Notes: generated by a model from the sequence alone, not told the origin. Shown: positions 50,197 through 61,920, counted from the first letter of the stretch. The stretch: DNA of 64,000 bases from Alisma plantago-aquatica (GCA_963693085.1 OY856411.1:71282001-71346000), one strand, 5' to 3'. Program-made: numbers and translations.

Positions 50197-50270
50197 TGGA
50201 TATTCATCATGGAATTCAATCACCATCTTGGGCTCATTTTGACTCAACACATTATATTTCACTCATTAAA
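50197..50270 (+). mobile_element. Start of the Athila 3' LTR, cut by a Tekay insertion
   Basis: TGGATATTCATCATGG onward matches the 5' LTR start at 40071 up to CACTCATTAAA. The 5' LTR continues TATCAAAATGC at that point; here the sequence changes abruptly to TGTAATATCC. The five bases before the junction, TTAAA, are the predicted target duplication. The rest of this LTR should follow the Tekay element, outside the window. Confidence 0.8.
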
Positions 50271-51158
50271 TGTAATATCCCTGACCTGGGTTATAATTTA
50301 ACCCCAGGTGTTTTGATTAAGAAAGATGATTAAATGTTTAATCTCATCTTGTGAAAAGTAATTAGGCCTCAAGAGGAACTTATATTGCAATTCTAGTCAT
50401 TTTTGAACATCGTTGAAATCAATGTTTTGGTTGTTTTGGACTAAAGTGCAAATTACCCTAGTTGAGGGGTTAAATTGCAAATGTTGCATGAAAATATGTT
50501 CCTCTGATGTTGAGACATCATAAGAATGAATATGATGTAGTGGTATGGTTTTCACAAGCTTGGGCACCAAGATTAAGCTTGTAAAGCAATCCTTGTACAT
50601 TAGAACCTAGTTTTGGTGTAATGTGCAATTTACCCAAAACCTAGGGTTCAATATGCAAATTACAACTTCAACAACGTCCCTAATGGTTCTTGGAATCTTG
50701 TAGAGCAAATAAAATGAGAGGGGCGCCTCATTTGAATTAAGTTGGAGGAGAGAGAATCTTGATATTAAAATAATCAAGATTTAATCCTAATTGAAACCCT
50801 AATTTGATTTAGGGCAAAAATAAATGTATTAATAAAAGGGCCTTCAACCAAAACCAAAATGGTTGGATTCAGATGTGTGTGTGACGTCCTTGATCCTTTC
50901 AAGGACCACGAAAATATCCAAGGGAGTGGATAACTCACACACAATTTTATAAGAAAAAGAAATATCCACTCACATATGGATATTAATATAAAATGATTTA
51001 AGGAGCTTGATTTGCTTTTCTATAAATCATGGATAATTGATCAGAATAGGAGGCAAACAAGATAGCCTCGTCCCTAAGGAATATGAGGGGGAAGAGGCAG
51101 CCACATTTTGGGATTAATTGGATTTTTGTAAAGTACATTCTCTCTCAATGAATTTTTT

Positions 51159-51166
51159 TATAAAAG
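51159..51166 (+). promoter_or_regulatory. Probable TATA box of the 5' LTR
   Basis: TATAAAAG lies 888 bp from the LTR start, followed by a C/T-rich leader and a GGGAAACGACCAAGG block whose counterpart in the 3' LTR (near 62685) lies a similar distance after its own TATA box at 62614. Confidence 0.55.
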
Positions 51167-51659
51167 AACCTTTAACAGGCCAAATGGAAGGCTTTTTCGA
51201 CCTCACTTCTTCTCCTTGCTTGGGAAACGACCAAGGGAGATTGGGAGGGTCAGGATGACGACCCCCAACCTGTTGGTAAGGTTCTTGATCCATTTCACCT
51301 TAATTCCATGGTGGAAATCAAAAATAAATTATGGATTTCTTCCCATTTCGATCTCATCTTCAATTCTAACCATTCCTTTTCACTCAAACCTTGAGGACGA
51401 GCCTTGGGATGGTGAAAGGAGTTGCATCCACCATTGTTTCCGTGTACATGGAGCTTTGGAGCTCAATTGGAGGTGGGTTTTATAACTTGAACCCTTGATT
51501 TTGTTATTGCATTCAATTCCATACCAAATAATGACCTTTTCTACATTTACAATAATTGATTTGGTTGATGGATGCAATTACCATGGAAACCACAGCAGGT
51601 TTCATGATTTCAGAGGTTGAAGATGATAATCACACACCTCTCTAAATATCTAAAGCAAA

Positions 51660-53125
51660 CTATCTTGTTTGGGATGCTCAAACGGTTTCCCAAACTGTTT
51701 GGGAGCAAACGGTTTCAAACTATTTAGAAGCAAATGGTTTCATCAAACCGCATGAGACCAAACAGTTTCAAAACCATTTGGTGGAGTTGACCAAGGGTTG
51801 ACCGTTTGAGAATCCTGTTCCTAATTATGTTGGTTGATAACCCACCAAATTTGATGGATTAATTCCAAAGGAATCATGAGTTGAAGGCTAATCAATTAGG
51901 CAAACCCTAATTGGATTAAGTGCTGATTTTCAACTTGATTGATTTGACTTTTTGGGTTAATTAGCCCAAACGGTTTCAAGACCGTTTGGGAATCACCCAA
52001 ACGGTCTCAAGACCGTTTTGAGGTCAACCAAGACCATTTGTAGGTCTAGGGTTGAGTATGGTTAAGTATATGAAGATCCAAACATATGGTATAAACCCTA
52101 ATCGGCTAAGTGCTGATTTTGCAATTGAATGAGTTGATGCTTTGGGTTGAATGACCCAAACGGTTTCAAAACCATTTGGGGATCACCCAAACGGTCTCAA
52201 GACCGTTTGGGGATTATCCAAGACCGTTTGGAGGTCTAGGGTTAAGCATGGTTGACCAATTGAAGGTCTAAAGGTACCAAATCACTTTGCAATTAAGTGT
52301 TGATTTAATGATCAACTCAATAGACCAAACCCTAATGATTTTTCACTAGAATCCAAGGGTTGGATGATCCAAACGGTCTCAAGACCATTTGGAGCTCATC
52401 CAAATGGTCTCAAGACCATTTGGAGGTCACCTAAGACCGTTTGTAGGTCTAGGGGTGAGTATGGATAAGCAATTGATGATCCAATGATACTAAGTTAAAG
52501 TGTAATCAATTGCTGATTTGGTGATCAATCCAATGATCCAAACTCTAATTGGTTGACTTGGATTTTGATGATGTGATGGGAAAACGGTCTCAAGACCGTT
52601 TGGTGGTCATCCAAACGACCTCAAGACCGTTTGGGGTCAGGTCATGTTCATTTTGGATGATGGTTCAATGGTTTCAAAGTGACTAATCTTGCATTGATTA
52701 GTGTTGAAGGATCATCGATTCCAAACCCTAATTCAATTGATTCAAACCCTAATTGAGGACTAATTGAGGGTCAATTGAGGGTCAAATCAGTTTAAGTTTG
52801 ACCTATTTAACTCAATTGAAGTATGAGGATAGGTCCAATTGATGATTGGTTCCATGAATTCAATGATTGAAGGAATCAATATTGAGAACCCTAAACCGAT
52901 TGGTGTAGTTGAGACCATCTTTGGTCCATGCGATTTTGAGGAGGTTTGGACCAAACGGTCTCAAGACCATTTGGGACCAAACGATCCCAAACCGTTTGTG
53001 CCCATGCGGTTTCAAAAGTCAAACTTGGGCAAACGGTCTTCACCTACTTGCTTGGGCAAACGATCTGATGCACCACCTTTACCAAATGGTTTCAAATCAT
53101 TTGAACCTTGAAGGACCAAGACCGT
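51660..53125 (+). repeat. 190-213-bp tandem units with paired AAACGGTCTCAAGACCGTTT
   Basis: The unit anchor TGCTGATTT (or TGTTGATTT) lies at 51921, 52111, 52298 and 52511. Each unit carries two copies of AAACGGTCTCAAGACCGTTT or a close variant (starts 51968/51999, 52158/52189, 52371/52402, 52582/52613), all pairs 31 bp apart. In the first three units a single half-site AGACCGTTT/AGACCATTT follows 21 bp later (52031, 52221, 52434). Looser copies extend to 51679 and 53125. The 9-bp arms AAACGGTCT and AGACCGTTT are exact inverted repeats around CA. Confidence 0.9.
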
Positions 53126-53809
53126 TTGGGCCTCAAGTAGTCAAAGTTGATTGAGGACTCAATTAGTTAATCCACTTAGACACTTGTTGTAATTGAGGAC
53201 TCAATTGATCAATTCAATTGGATACCTTATGTAATGGAGGTCCAAGGTGATTGAATCTCTTGAGAATAGAGATGATGAATGATTCATTGATCCAATGATG
53301 ATTATTAATGATAATTAATGAAGGTACAAAGGTTGACACCCTAATAGTACCTAAGTGATTAGTTCCAATTAAGGGATGAACCCTAATTGCTTATAGGATC
53401 AATGACTTGGTACACTATGTTAATCATAGTTGTATGTGCTTGATTTAAGGGTTGATATGACCTAATCAAGTTGAGAAATGATAGCATGAATTCATACATG
53501 AATATGATTCATGTGGTGATCAAGGGTATGATCCTTAAGTAGAGAGATCATGAAACCCTAATCATGAACATAAACCCTAATTGACATGGTTATTGAATTC
53601 TAACCCTAATTGAGGGCAATTCTAGATGTAACCCTAATCCAGGGTGAGGATATAACCCTAATCTAGGGTAGTGATGTGTTAAACTCCAATTTAGGGAAAT
53701 GAGATGCAAAACTCTAATTGGGATGAATAGTGAATCTCTAATTATGGACAATTGCATGAAATCTGAATGGAGATGAATCATAAACCCAAATTGTGGAAAA
53801 CTATGGTGG

Positions 53810-53965
53810 AAACCCTAGTTGAGGGTGATTCCATGAGAAACCCTAGTTGAGGGAGATTCCATGTGAAACCCTAGTTGAGGGTGATTCCATGAGAAACCCT
53901 AGTTGAGGGTGATTCCATGTAAAACCCTAGTTGAGGGTGATTCCATGAAAAACCCTGACTAAGTA
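53810..53965 (+). repeat. Exact 28-bp tandem array with AAACCCTAG
   Basis: AAACCCTAGTTGAGGG starts at 53810, 53838, 53866, 53894 and 53922, and the degenerate AAACCCTGAC at 53950, each exactly 28 bp apart; the linker is WGATTCCATGWGA-like. A more diverged version of the same pattern (AACCCTAAT.GAGGG) extends upstream to about 53550. Confidence 0.9.
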
Positions 53966-56103
53966 TTAACACCACATGATGTACTAATGTTATGTTGTGA
54001 TGAGAGGCCCTAAGAAGGGTGAAGGCATGTGAGACTCTAATGAGGAGTCATAATACATAAAGCCCTAATCTTGGACAATATGACAATGAGTCATAATTCT
54101 AATCTTAAGTAAGGGTATAAAGAAACCCTAATGATGAGATAGAAGGAATGGCCTTATAAAGGTGAAACATTTCATGTGGTTGATTATAAGCAACCTTATT
54201 GTAAACAATTTCTTTATCATTAGACAAGTCCATATCATTAAATATAGTTGGACAATTCTAATGTGTGGCCTATGCATTATATGCTATAGGTGAGTGATTA
54301 GTGATGGAATGTATTAAGAAGGGAAATACCTTAATACAAGATAAGATGGCTAATTCAGGAGAGTCTGAAGTGATGAGAAAGTGATACATCAAAATATGAT
54401 AGTTATCACATTCAGCACTTCAGGGTTTATATATCTTGATGTACTCCAAATCCAATATAATTGGGTAAGAAACATATGAAGTGTGTTATGCAACTATTAC
54501 AAAGAAATGTAATGAGTTGTTGTACTTGATGAGTGTTAATTAATGTACCTTGTGAATGGGGTTAAGCCCAAATGATGTGTATGATATAATCATTCCATGA
54601 TGAGGATGAGAAATGAACTCATACCTTGAATTGATGATCATTAATGCTATATGATGAAAGTAATGTTCTTGAATAATCAAATATGATACCTTTGAATGCC
54701 CTAGAGGTATGGATTAATGAATTAAGGGTTGGATAAATTACATAATCATGAAACCCTAATTAATTAGAAAAGGGGAGCCCTAACCCTAACTTGGGTAAAG
54801 GGAATGATAAGCCATGTTTGATAGTAAACCCTAATTCCTAGAAAAAGGAATAATGGTGTTACTATTGTATCACATGATGTGATGAATATCTTGTATGACT
54901 GTTATCATTCCTAATAACCATGTAGGTATGATGAGATAATGAACATAACTAGATTTAAGCTGTGACATTTATATAATAAATGTTGATTGGCATTATGAGC
55001 CTTAATGTTGTTGTTGCTTAGTAAAAGTAACAATGTGTAAGGATTCTATGAGTCATATGAGCAAGTTGTTGCCTAGAAAGAGGTGACAAGATATTTCATG
55101 GCCTTGTGAGCCAGGTGTGATGCTTGTGTAACAAGTATCATGAATGCCTTGGTCAGATGACCTGAAGGTGATAGTTACCTAATAAATGGTAATGATGCTC
55201 AATGATGAGTTAAGGGTTTGAATACCCAGAACCATATGATTATGGTAATGAGAATGTGAAGGGATGAGAATCCCCAGTTTGAAATGAGGAACTGAGTTCC
55301 CAAGGTCTTTGAAAGACTGATAAGTATCTGATGAAAGTAGTACATGTCTCTTTATAGCATTGTTGTAATAAGTCTTGTTTGAGAAACTGGATGATGCTAA
55401 AAGAATATGAAAATGTACTTAATTAATCAACTTAAACACCACACACTAGGCTAAGAAGAAGAAAATCAGAGGAGGTTAGAAGGAAACAACAATACCACAT
55501 GCATATGAACAATAATCAAACCATAACAACACAATCTCATCATTCAACATATAATTACAAAATGAATTATCATTACAAATTGATATTACACATTGAACAA
55601 CAAGCTTTTACATATACACGTACTATCACTAAACAACATGATATTAAAACAACATGTCCACCTATACATCAGCTTGCCACACAACTCTCAACTATCCTAT
55701 TTCTTCAAGATCACATGTCCAAAACTAAAACAAAAGATTATACGTGGTACACGTCAACACAATATTGACTTAGTGAATGATTACTTCAAATAAATAGTAT
55801 AAGTAACTTTAAATATCAAAGATATATTATTAAGAAAGTAAATTAATAGTAGAACAATAATGAATTATTGAGGAACTAATCATTCACATACATATATATA
55901 TATATGACAAGTTACTCTGAATGACTACAAAGAGTAAATCAATCACTAAACATTCTTGACCAATCACAAAGGAAACTAGTAATCTTGAAACATACAAATA
56001 GCAAGTTACTCTACATTATTCTAAGAAATAAATCAATAATTACACACACTTGATTAATCTCACATTCATTGTAAATACATCCATCCTTCACTATAGTTTC
56101 ATA

Positions 56104-56213
56104 CCGTATCAGTGGTAGGTAAACATGAAACCTCCTGATGACGAAGAAAGCACAGATATCCGTATCAGTGGTAGGTAAATATGAAACCTCCTGATGACGA
56201 AGAGAGTACAGAA
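56104..56213 (+). repeat. 56-bp tandem duplication
   Basis: CCGTATCAGTGGTAGGTAAA starts at 56104 and 56160, followed in both by ATGAAACCTCCTGATGACGA. The copies differ at a few positions. It lies in the 3' half of the long LTR. Confidence 0.85.
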
Positions 56214-57090
56214 CGCCACTGTGACTCTAGAATAGCGAAGGACCAGTTTACCCTGGTGAGCTATAATAGTAGAGACACGAGATGTCCTACAAGTGATCCT
56301 CTTACTGACTGAGGAAGGTGAAGGTCATGAGAATCCGGCTCTCTTAATGACCTATGTATGATACTGATGCGGCTTCTCAGCGATCAGTTGGAGTTTGAGT
56401 GGTAAGCCTCATCTCCACAGGGCATAATGTTGTTTGTAAAACATAATCAACCAGGTAGTATAACTTGTTAGAGATGACTCCAAGTTAGTTGGTTGATGTT
56501 ACATTGCAATAATGTTGATATTCTCCATATCTCCTAAATTATAGAGATCTTGTTATAACTGCAACTGCTATAGAATGCTTTGAAGGCTTTACTGTTTAAG
56601 ATATTCTTTGATGTTATAATAAAGCTTCTGGCGAAGAGTTATAACTCTCGCTGGGACAATTATGTATAATTGTCTCACCCCGTAGGCTTCAACTTTTTAG
56701 GTGGACGTCGGAGACGAAGGAACCAGCCTACAGGTGATCAGTCTCAACAGCAGCAGCACCAGGGGCAGCAGTAATCTCAGGTGGAGATTTGTCCTGCCAT
56801 GTGGTGTAGTTAGAGTCAGTCATATGTGTCCTCTGTACTCTCAGGTCTTGGAGTCTTGTGTTATGTGATCTTGAGATTTTGTATCTTGATGTATATAATT
56901 ACTCAAGAAGTAATTATCCTGAGATGTAAACAGTTACCTCTCTTTATGAAAGGAATTTTTATGGATACAAGTTCTTATCTCGAAAAGTTTTAATTTCCCG
57001 TGATTTTTGTCTTCCGCTGATTACCGATTCACTTCCGCTAAGTTTTAATCGTGTTTATGTCATGGTTTGGAGATCAGAGCCCACAATTAG

Positions 57091-57102
57091 TGGTATCAGA
57101 GC
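57091..57102 (+). other. Primer binding site, initiator tRNA-Met type
   Basis: TGGTATCAGAGC begins five bases after the LTR end. This is the standard minus-strand primer site of Tekay-type and many other plant LTR retrotransposons. Confidence 0.9.
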
Positions 57103-57217
57103 TCCAGGTTCAGTTGAGTCTACAGAGGCATAGGACTTAGGATGTCGAGTCTACCTTTAGTACTCCTTCCTTATCTAATAGAATCTTCTGCTCCTCAGGA
57201 GAAGAAGATACATAAGA

Positions 57218-60200
57218 ATGTCAGAACATCGCGATGAGCACGTGGCAGAGAGTAGTACTAGTGCACCTCGAGGCGGTGCAAGAGTTCCGAGAATAGAACA
57301 ACCTGCACCTGAGTCGCCAAGAGAGCCACCCCAGTTCGACCCAGCTGACATGAGTGATCCAGCTGTACAGACGATGTTCGGGCAGTTCATGACTGCCATG
57401 ACACATATAACCGATAGGATGCCCATTCCTACACCTAGGGCACCTATCCAGCCCGAAGCACAAGGTATCGGTAAGACATTCGAACGACTTCGTCGTGTCA
57501 GAGCTACCGAGTACTTCGGAACTGCCGACCCTGCAGATGCTGACTTATGGTTGACAGAGTTGGAGAAGGCTTTCAGGATTCTTATGATTCCGGAAGCTGA
57601 GAAGGTTATACATGCTGTCTATCTTCTCAAAGGCAGTGCTGGTCACTGGTGGAACATGGAAGAGCAGAAGAGACCTGGAGTAGAGTTCTCATGGGAAGAG
57701 TTTCGTCGGGAATTTATCAATAGATATTTTCCAAAGACCTTCCTAGATGAGAAGATCTCTCAGTTTGAGAAACTAAGGCAGGGTATGATGAACATTAGTG
57801 AGTATGAAGCTAAGTTCATGGAGTTGCTGCGGTTCTGTCCGCACATGGCCTCTACGGATGAGGAAAGAATCAGAAGATTTGAAAAGGGTTTGAATTCCGA
57901 TATGTCAACCCCTGTGTCTGCCTTAGAAAATAGAGAAAGATTCTCTACCTTCGTTGAGTCAGTCCGAAGGATAGAGAGATCTGTGGTTGAGAAAAGACAA
58001 ACCCATAAAAGATATCCACAGTTCCAGGGTTCTTCATCTAGGGATCCCAAGAGACCTAGATTCTCTGCACCTAACCCTCCACCACCCAGATCGAGTTTTC
58101 AAACTCAAGGGACACCGAGCAGAGGTAGAGGGCGGAGTCAACCGCTTCAAGGGACACACAGTTCTGCATCAGTGTCAGTTACTGGACCACCCAGACCACA
58201 GCAACAGGAGAAGAGTTGCTACAACTGTGGTAAGGTGGGACACTTGATGAAGGATTGCCGTTCTAGGCCTATCGGTGTGACACAACAACCTCCGAGACAG
58301 AATCAACAGGGATCTCAGAATAGACAACATCAAGGAGCAGCTCGAGGACGTGGACAAGCGTCTCAAGCTGGATCATCAGCACCACCTCAACACCAGGCGA
58401 CTGCGAGGTTCTATGCTATGAACCCACCTGAGGCAGTGGTCAATCCACGGGTAGTGGCAGGTCAGATGAAACTTTTATATTCTGATATGTCTATATCCTG
58501 TGATGTATCTGTTCTGATTGATCCGGGTGCTACGCACTCTTTTATCACTCGTGAAACGATTCGTAACTGTAATGTGACTGTTAGTCATAGAGCAGATAGT
58601 TTGTTGTTAGAGACTCCGTTGAGTGGGTCTGCCGTTTTGCAGGAGGTATGTTCTCCCTGCATCCTTTTCTTTTCTGACCATCGCATTCAAGTGGACCTTA
58701 TACCACTTGATATGCAGGGGTTTGATATAATCCTTGGGATGGATACCTTAGAAAGGTATAGAGTTGTCTTGGATTGTGAGTCCAAGTTGGCTGTGTTTGC
58801 TGATGAAAGCAACACATGGATCTTTCAAGGTGAAAGAAAGATTCTGCCCACCTGTCTTGTATCAGCTATGGTTGCTGATAAGCTGTTGAGGCAAGGATGT
58901 TATGCATTCTTAGCCCATGTGGTAGATGTTACCAAGGAAAGGACCAATCCTACCGAAGTTCCCATAGTCAGGGAATTCGAAGATGTGTTTCCTGAAGAAC
59001 TTCCTGGTATACCACCACCTCGGGAGATTGACTTTGAAATCAATCTGATTCCAGATACGAAACCCATAGCTCAAACTCCGTATAGAATGGCTCCTGCCGA
59101 GATGGCAGAACTCAAGAAACAGCTTCAAGAGTTACTTGAGAGAGGTTTTATCCGACCGAGTACTTCACCTTGGGGTGCTCCGGTCTTGTTTGTTAAAAAG
59201 AAAGATGGGTCAATGCGGTTGTGCATCGACTACAGACAACTTAATAAAGTGACAATAAAGAATAAGTATCCTCTGCCGAGGATTGATGATCTCTTTGACC
59301 AGTTGCGTGGTGCAACAGTCTTTTCAAAGATAGACTTGAGGTCTGGATATCATCAACTTCGTATTAAGGATAGTGACATATCCAAGTCTGCCTTTAGGAC
59401 AAGATATGGTCACTATGAGTTCACGGTTATGTCGTTTGGACTAACCAATGCACCAGCTGCATTTATGGAACTCATGAATAGAGTTTTTCGACCTTTCCTT
59501 GATCAGTGTGTTGTCGTCTTCATAGATGACATACTGATTTATAGCAAAGATGCTCAGCAGCATGAGCAGCATCTTCGCCAAGCTTTGACCTTGCTAAGAG
59601 AACATAAGTTGTATGCTAAGTTTAGCAAGTGTGAGTTCTGGCTGCCGGAGGTATCTTTTCTTGGACATATAATATCCACCTCGGGAATTCGTGTTGACCC
59701 TACAAAGGTAGAATCTGTTCTACAATGGGAACAACCGAAAACACCGACAGAGATTCGAAGTTTCTTGGGGTTAGCTGGCTATTATCGAAGGTTCATAAAG
59801 AACTTTAGTTCCATAGCTTTACCCTTGACCAAGTTAACCCGGAAAGATGTTCCTTTTTCTTGGAGTGATAAGTGTCAACAATCTTTCCAGTTGCTGAAGG
59901 AGAGGTTGACAAGTGCACCTGTATTAGTGCTACCTGAACAAGGAAAAGGATATGTAGTTTTCTGTGATGCTTCCAAAAATGGACTAGGATGTGTGTTGAT
60001 GCAGGATAAACAAGTGATTTCTTTTGCTTCCCGACAGCTTAAGAAACACGAGGAGAATTATCCAACACACGATCTGGAGTTAGCAGCTGTGGTTCATGCT
60101 TTGAAGATCTGGAGACATTATCTCTACGGAGAGACATTCCAGATTTTCACAGACCACAAAAACCTTAAGTATATCTTCTCTCAGCATGAGCTCAACATGA

Positions 60201-61873
60201 GGCAATGTCGCTGGATGGAGTTAATCAAGGACTACGACTGTACAATTGATTACCATCCAGGTAAGGCCAATGTTGTTGCAGATGCCTTGAGTAGGAAATC
60301 AGCAACATCAACCATGAATAGAGCACAACTAAACTCTTTAGTATGCTCTAGAAGAGATATGCTTATCTCTTTGAGGCAAGACAATGTACAGTTGAAGGTG
60401 TCATTCCTAGCCGGTTTGTTAGCTGAGATGCATATTAAACCTACCCTAAGAGAGCAGATTAAAGAAGCACAGCTAGATGATGCTGCAGTTCAACAAATAA
60501 TATCTGAGTATGGATATGAGAAGCAAGATGGGTTGCATGACTCAAAAGATCAAGTAGCTTGTTATAATGGAAGAATGATAGTGCCGGATGTGGACAACTT
60601 AAGGAAGTTAGTCCTGGAAGAAGCCCATTCTTCCATGTATGCTATGCATCCAGGGAGCACCAAGATGTATCGGAATTTGAAGGATCTGTATTGGTGGCCT
60701 GGGATGAAGAAGGACGTTGCAGAGTTTGTTCTGAGGTGTCCTGTGTGTCAGCAAGTTAAAGCTGAACACCAGAAGCCTGCAGGGACAATGCAACCTTTAC
60801 CCATATCACAGTGGAAGTGGGACCATGTGACCATGGACTTTGTTGTTGGCCTACCCAGGACAAGCAAAGGACATGATTCCATTTGGGTAATTGTTGATAG
60901 GTTGACTAAGACAGCACATTTCTTACCTGTCAAAACAACCTATTCTGCTGAAAGGTTATCAGAGTTGTATGTTCAAGAGATAGTGTGTTTGCACGGAGTT
61001 CCTGTCACAATAGTTTCAGACAGAGGTCCTCAGTTTACAAGTCGTTTTTGGGAACAGTTGCACAGTGCCTTAGGCACTAAGCTAAGATTTAGTACGGCCT
61101 TTCATCCACAGACTGATGGACAGTCGGAAAGGACCATACAAACCTTAGAAGACTTGTTGCGAGCATGTGTTCTCCAGTTCACCGGAAGTTGGGATCTACA
61201 CCTAAGCTTAATAGAGTTTGCCTATAACAATAGCTATCAGCATAGTATTGATATGGCACCTTATGAAGCCTTATATGGTAGACGTTGTAGATCACCCTTG
61301 TGTTGGTTTGAGACTGGTGAGCACCAGTTGTTAGGTCCCGACCTGGTGCAGCAAACCACAGAAAAGATTAAAGTAATACAACATAAGATTAAGACTGCTC
61401 AAGATAGGCAGAAATCTTATGCTGATAAACGTCGTAGACCTTTAGAGTTCCAGGTTGGAGACAAAGTGTATCTTAAGGTCTCACCTTGGAAAGGGGTCCT
61501 TCGTTTTGGAAGGAAGGGGAAGTTAGCTCCTAGATATATGGGGCCTTATCCAATCATTGAACGGATTGGAAAGGTAGCATATAAACTAGAGCTGCCCCCA
61601 GAGTTACAAAGATTACATCCTGTGTTTCACATTTCTATGTTGAAGAAATGTCACCCAGACACCGAGTCAGTTCTACGACCTATGGAAGTAGAATTAAATG
61701 ATGACATATCCTATGAGGAGGGACCAGTGTCAATCCTTGATAAACGAATTAAAAAGTTAAAGAAGAAAGATATAAGTCTTGTGAAAGTCCTCTGGAACCA
61801 TCGTGGTATTGAAGAAGCCACTTGGGAGTTAGAGGATGAGATGAGAAGGAAGTATCCTGCCCTTTTCTCGTAA
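57218..61873 (+). CDS. Intact gag-pol polyprotein, Tekay/Del-type Ty3/gypsy retrotransposon
   Basis: A single frame of 1551 codons, 116 bp after the primer site. Order by residue: gag capsid (about 70-260; [42 protein letters not shown]); CCHC zinc knuckle 334-347 ([14 protein letters not shown]); aspartic protease with DPGATHSF at 435-442; reverse transcriptase about 617-800 with CIDYRQLN at 669 and catalytic FIDD at 768-771; RNase H with D917, E954, D979 and D1022; integrase zinc finger H1137, H1144, C1174, C1177; integrase core D1207, D1268, E1304, a D60D35E layout; and a C-terminal chromodomain-like segment from about 1507 ([19 protein letters not shown]). Gag and pol are fused without a frameshift. 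All checked catalytic residues are present, so the protein could be functional. It closely resembles the relic on the minus strand at 35.6-40.1 kb. The start ATG is chosen because it opens the frame and precedes the conserved gag. Confidence 0.95.
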   Translation: MSEHRDEHVAESSTSAPRGGARVPRIEQPAPESPREPPQFDPADMSDPAVQTMFGQFMTAMTHITDRMPIPTPRAPIQPEAQGIGKTFERLRRVRATEYFGTADPADADLWLTELEKAFRILMIPEAEKVIHAVYLLKGSAGHWWNMEEQKRPGVEFSWEEFRREFINRYFPKTFLDEKISQFEKLRQGMMNISEYEAKFMELLRFCPHMASTDEERIRRFEKGLNSDMSTPVSALENRERFSTFVESVRRIERSVVEKRQTHKRYPQFQGSSSRDPKRPRFSAPNPPPPRSSFQTQGTPSRGRGRSQPLQGTHSSASVSVTGPPRPQQQEKSCYNCGKVGHLMKDCRSRPIGVTQQPPRQNQQGSQNRQHQGAARGRGQASQAGSSAPPQHQATARFYAMNPPEAVVNPRVVAGQMKLLYSDMSISCDVSVLIDPGATHSFITRETIRNCNVTVSHRADSLLLETPLSGSAVLQEVCSPCILFFSDHRIQVDLIPLDMQGFDIILGMDTLERYRVVLDCESKLAVFADESNTWIFQGERKILPTCLVSAMVADKLLRQGCYAFLAHVVDVTKERTNPTEVPIVREFEDVFPEELPGIPPPREIDFEINLIPDTKPIAQTPYRMAPAEMAELKKQLQELLERGFIRPSTSPWGAPVLFVKKKDGSMRLCIDYRQLNKVTIKNKYPLPRIDDLFDQLRGATVFSKIDLRSGYHQLRIKDSDISKSAFRTRYGHYEFTVMSFGLTNAPAAFMELMNRVFRPFLDQCVVVFIDDILIYSKDAQQHEQHLRQALTLLREHKLYAKFSKCEFWLPEVSFLGHIISTSGIRVDPTKVESVLQWEQPKTPTEIRSFLGLAGYYRRFIKNFSSIALPLTKLTRKDVPFSWSDKCQQSFQLLKERLTSAPVLVLPEQGKGYVVFCDASKNGLGCVLMQDKQVISFASRQLKKHEENYPTHDLELAAVVHALKIWRHYLYGETFQIFTDHKNLKYIFSQHELNMRQCRWMELIKDYDCTIDYHPGKANVVADALSRKSATSTMNRAQLNSLVCSRRDMLISLRQDNVQLKVSFLAGLLAEMHIKPTLREQIKEAQLDDAAVQQIISEYGYEKQDGLHDSKDQVACYNGRMIVPDVDNLRKLVLEEAHSSMYAMHPGSTKMYRNLKDLYWWPGMKKDVAEFVLRCPVCQQVKAEHQKPAGTMQPLPISQWKWDHVTMDFVVGLPRTSKGHDSIWVIVDRLTKTAHFLPVKTTYSAERLSELYVQEIVCLHGVPVTIVSDRGPQFTSRFWEQLHSALGTKLRFSTAFHPQTDGQSERTIQTLEDLLRACVLQFTGSWDLHLSLIEFAYNNSYQHSIDMAPYEALYGRRCRSPLCWFETGEHQLLGPDLVQQTTEKIKVIQHKIKTAQDRQKSYADKRRRPLEFQVGDKVYLKVSPWKGVLRFGRKGKLAPRYMGPYPIIERIGKVAYKLELPPELQRLHPVFHISMLKKCHPDTESVLRPMEVELNDDISYEEGPVSILDKRIKKLKKKDISLVKVLWNHRGIEEATWELEDEMRRKYPALFS

Positions 61874-61907
61874 TATGTTTTATCGATTTCGGGGACGAAA
61901 TCCTTGT

Positions 61908-61920
61908 AAGGGGTGGATAA
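61908..61920 (+). other. Polypurine tract before the 3' LTR
   Basis: AAGGGGTGGATAA immediately precedes the TGTAACATCC start of the 3' LTR and follows the conserved TTTCGGGGACGAAATCC block. It is the expected plus-strand primer. Confidence 0.75.

Larger units (their letters stand above)
40071..50270 (+). mobile_element. Athila-type Ty3/gypsy element, 3' LTR interrupted
   Basis: Composite annotation: 5' LTR 40071-42810, primer site 42816-42833, degenerate gag and pol 42991-48640, a non-coding tail to about 50196, and the first ~74 bp of the 3' LTR (50197-50270). The rest of the 3' LTR is displaced beyond the window by a Tekay insertion at 50271. The 5' edge lies inside the gag of the minus-strand Tekay element. 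The assignment rests on the pol and gag motifs, the tRNA-Asp-like primer site, and the GGGAGGCAACCC signature after integrase. Confidence 0.85.
50271..57085 (+). mobile_element. Very long 5' LTR-like block of the Tekay element
   Basis: It runs from TGTAATATCCCTGACC (50271), at the Athila junction, to GAGCCCACA (57085), five bases before the primer site. Its order agrees with other Tekay LTRs: conserved start, TATA, GGTGGGTTTTATAAC at 51473, a repeat-rich middle, GCATAAT...CATAATCAACC at 56420-56450, CTCTCGCTGGGAC at 56655, and TTTTTAGGTGGACG at 56694-56707. At about 6.8 kb it is much longer than the other LTRs here (about 3.6-4.3 kb) because of the expanded middle at 51.7-55.5 kb. A stretch at 55.4-56.1 kb has a different, A/C-rich character and could be a nested insertion. 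Confidence 0.7.

Noticed and set aside
53810..53965. Interstitial telomere tract
   Set aside because: AAACCCT appears once per 28-bp unit and never head to tail, so it is not telomeric DNA.
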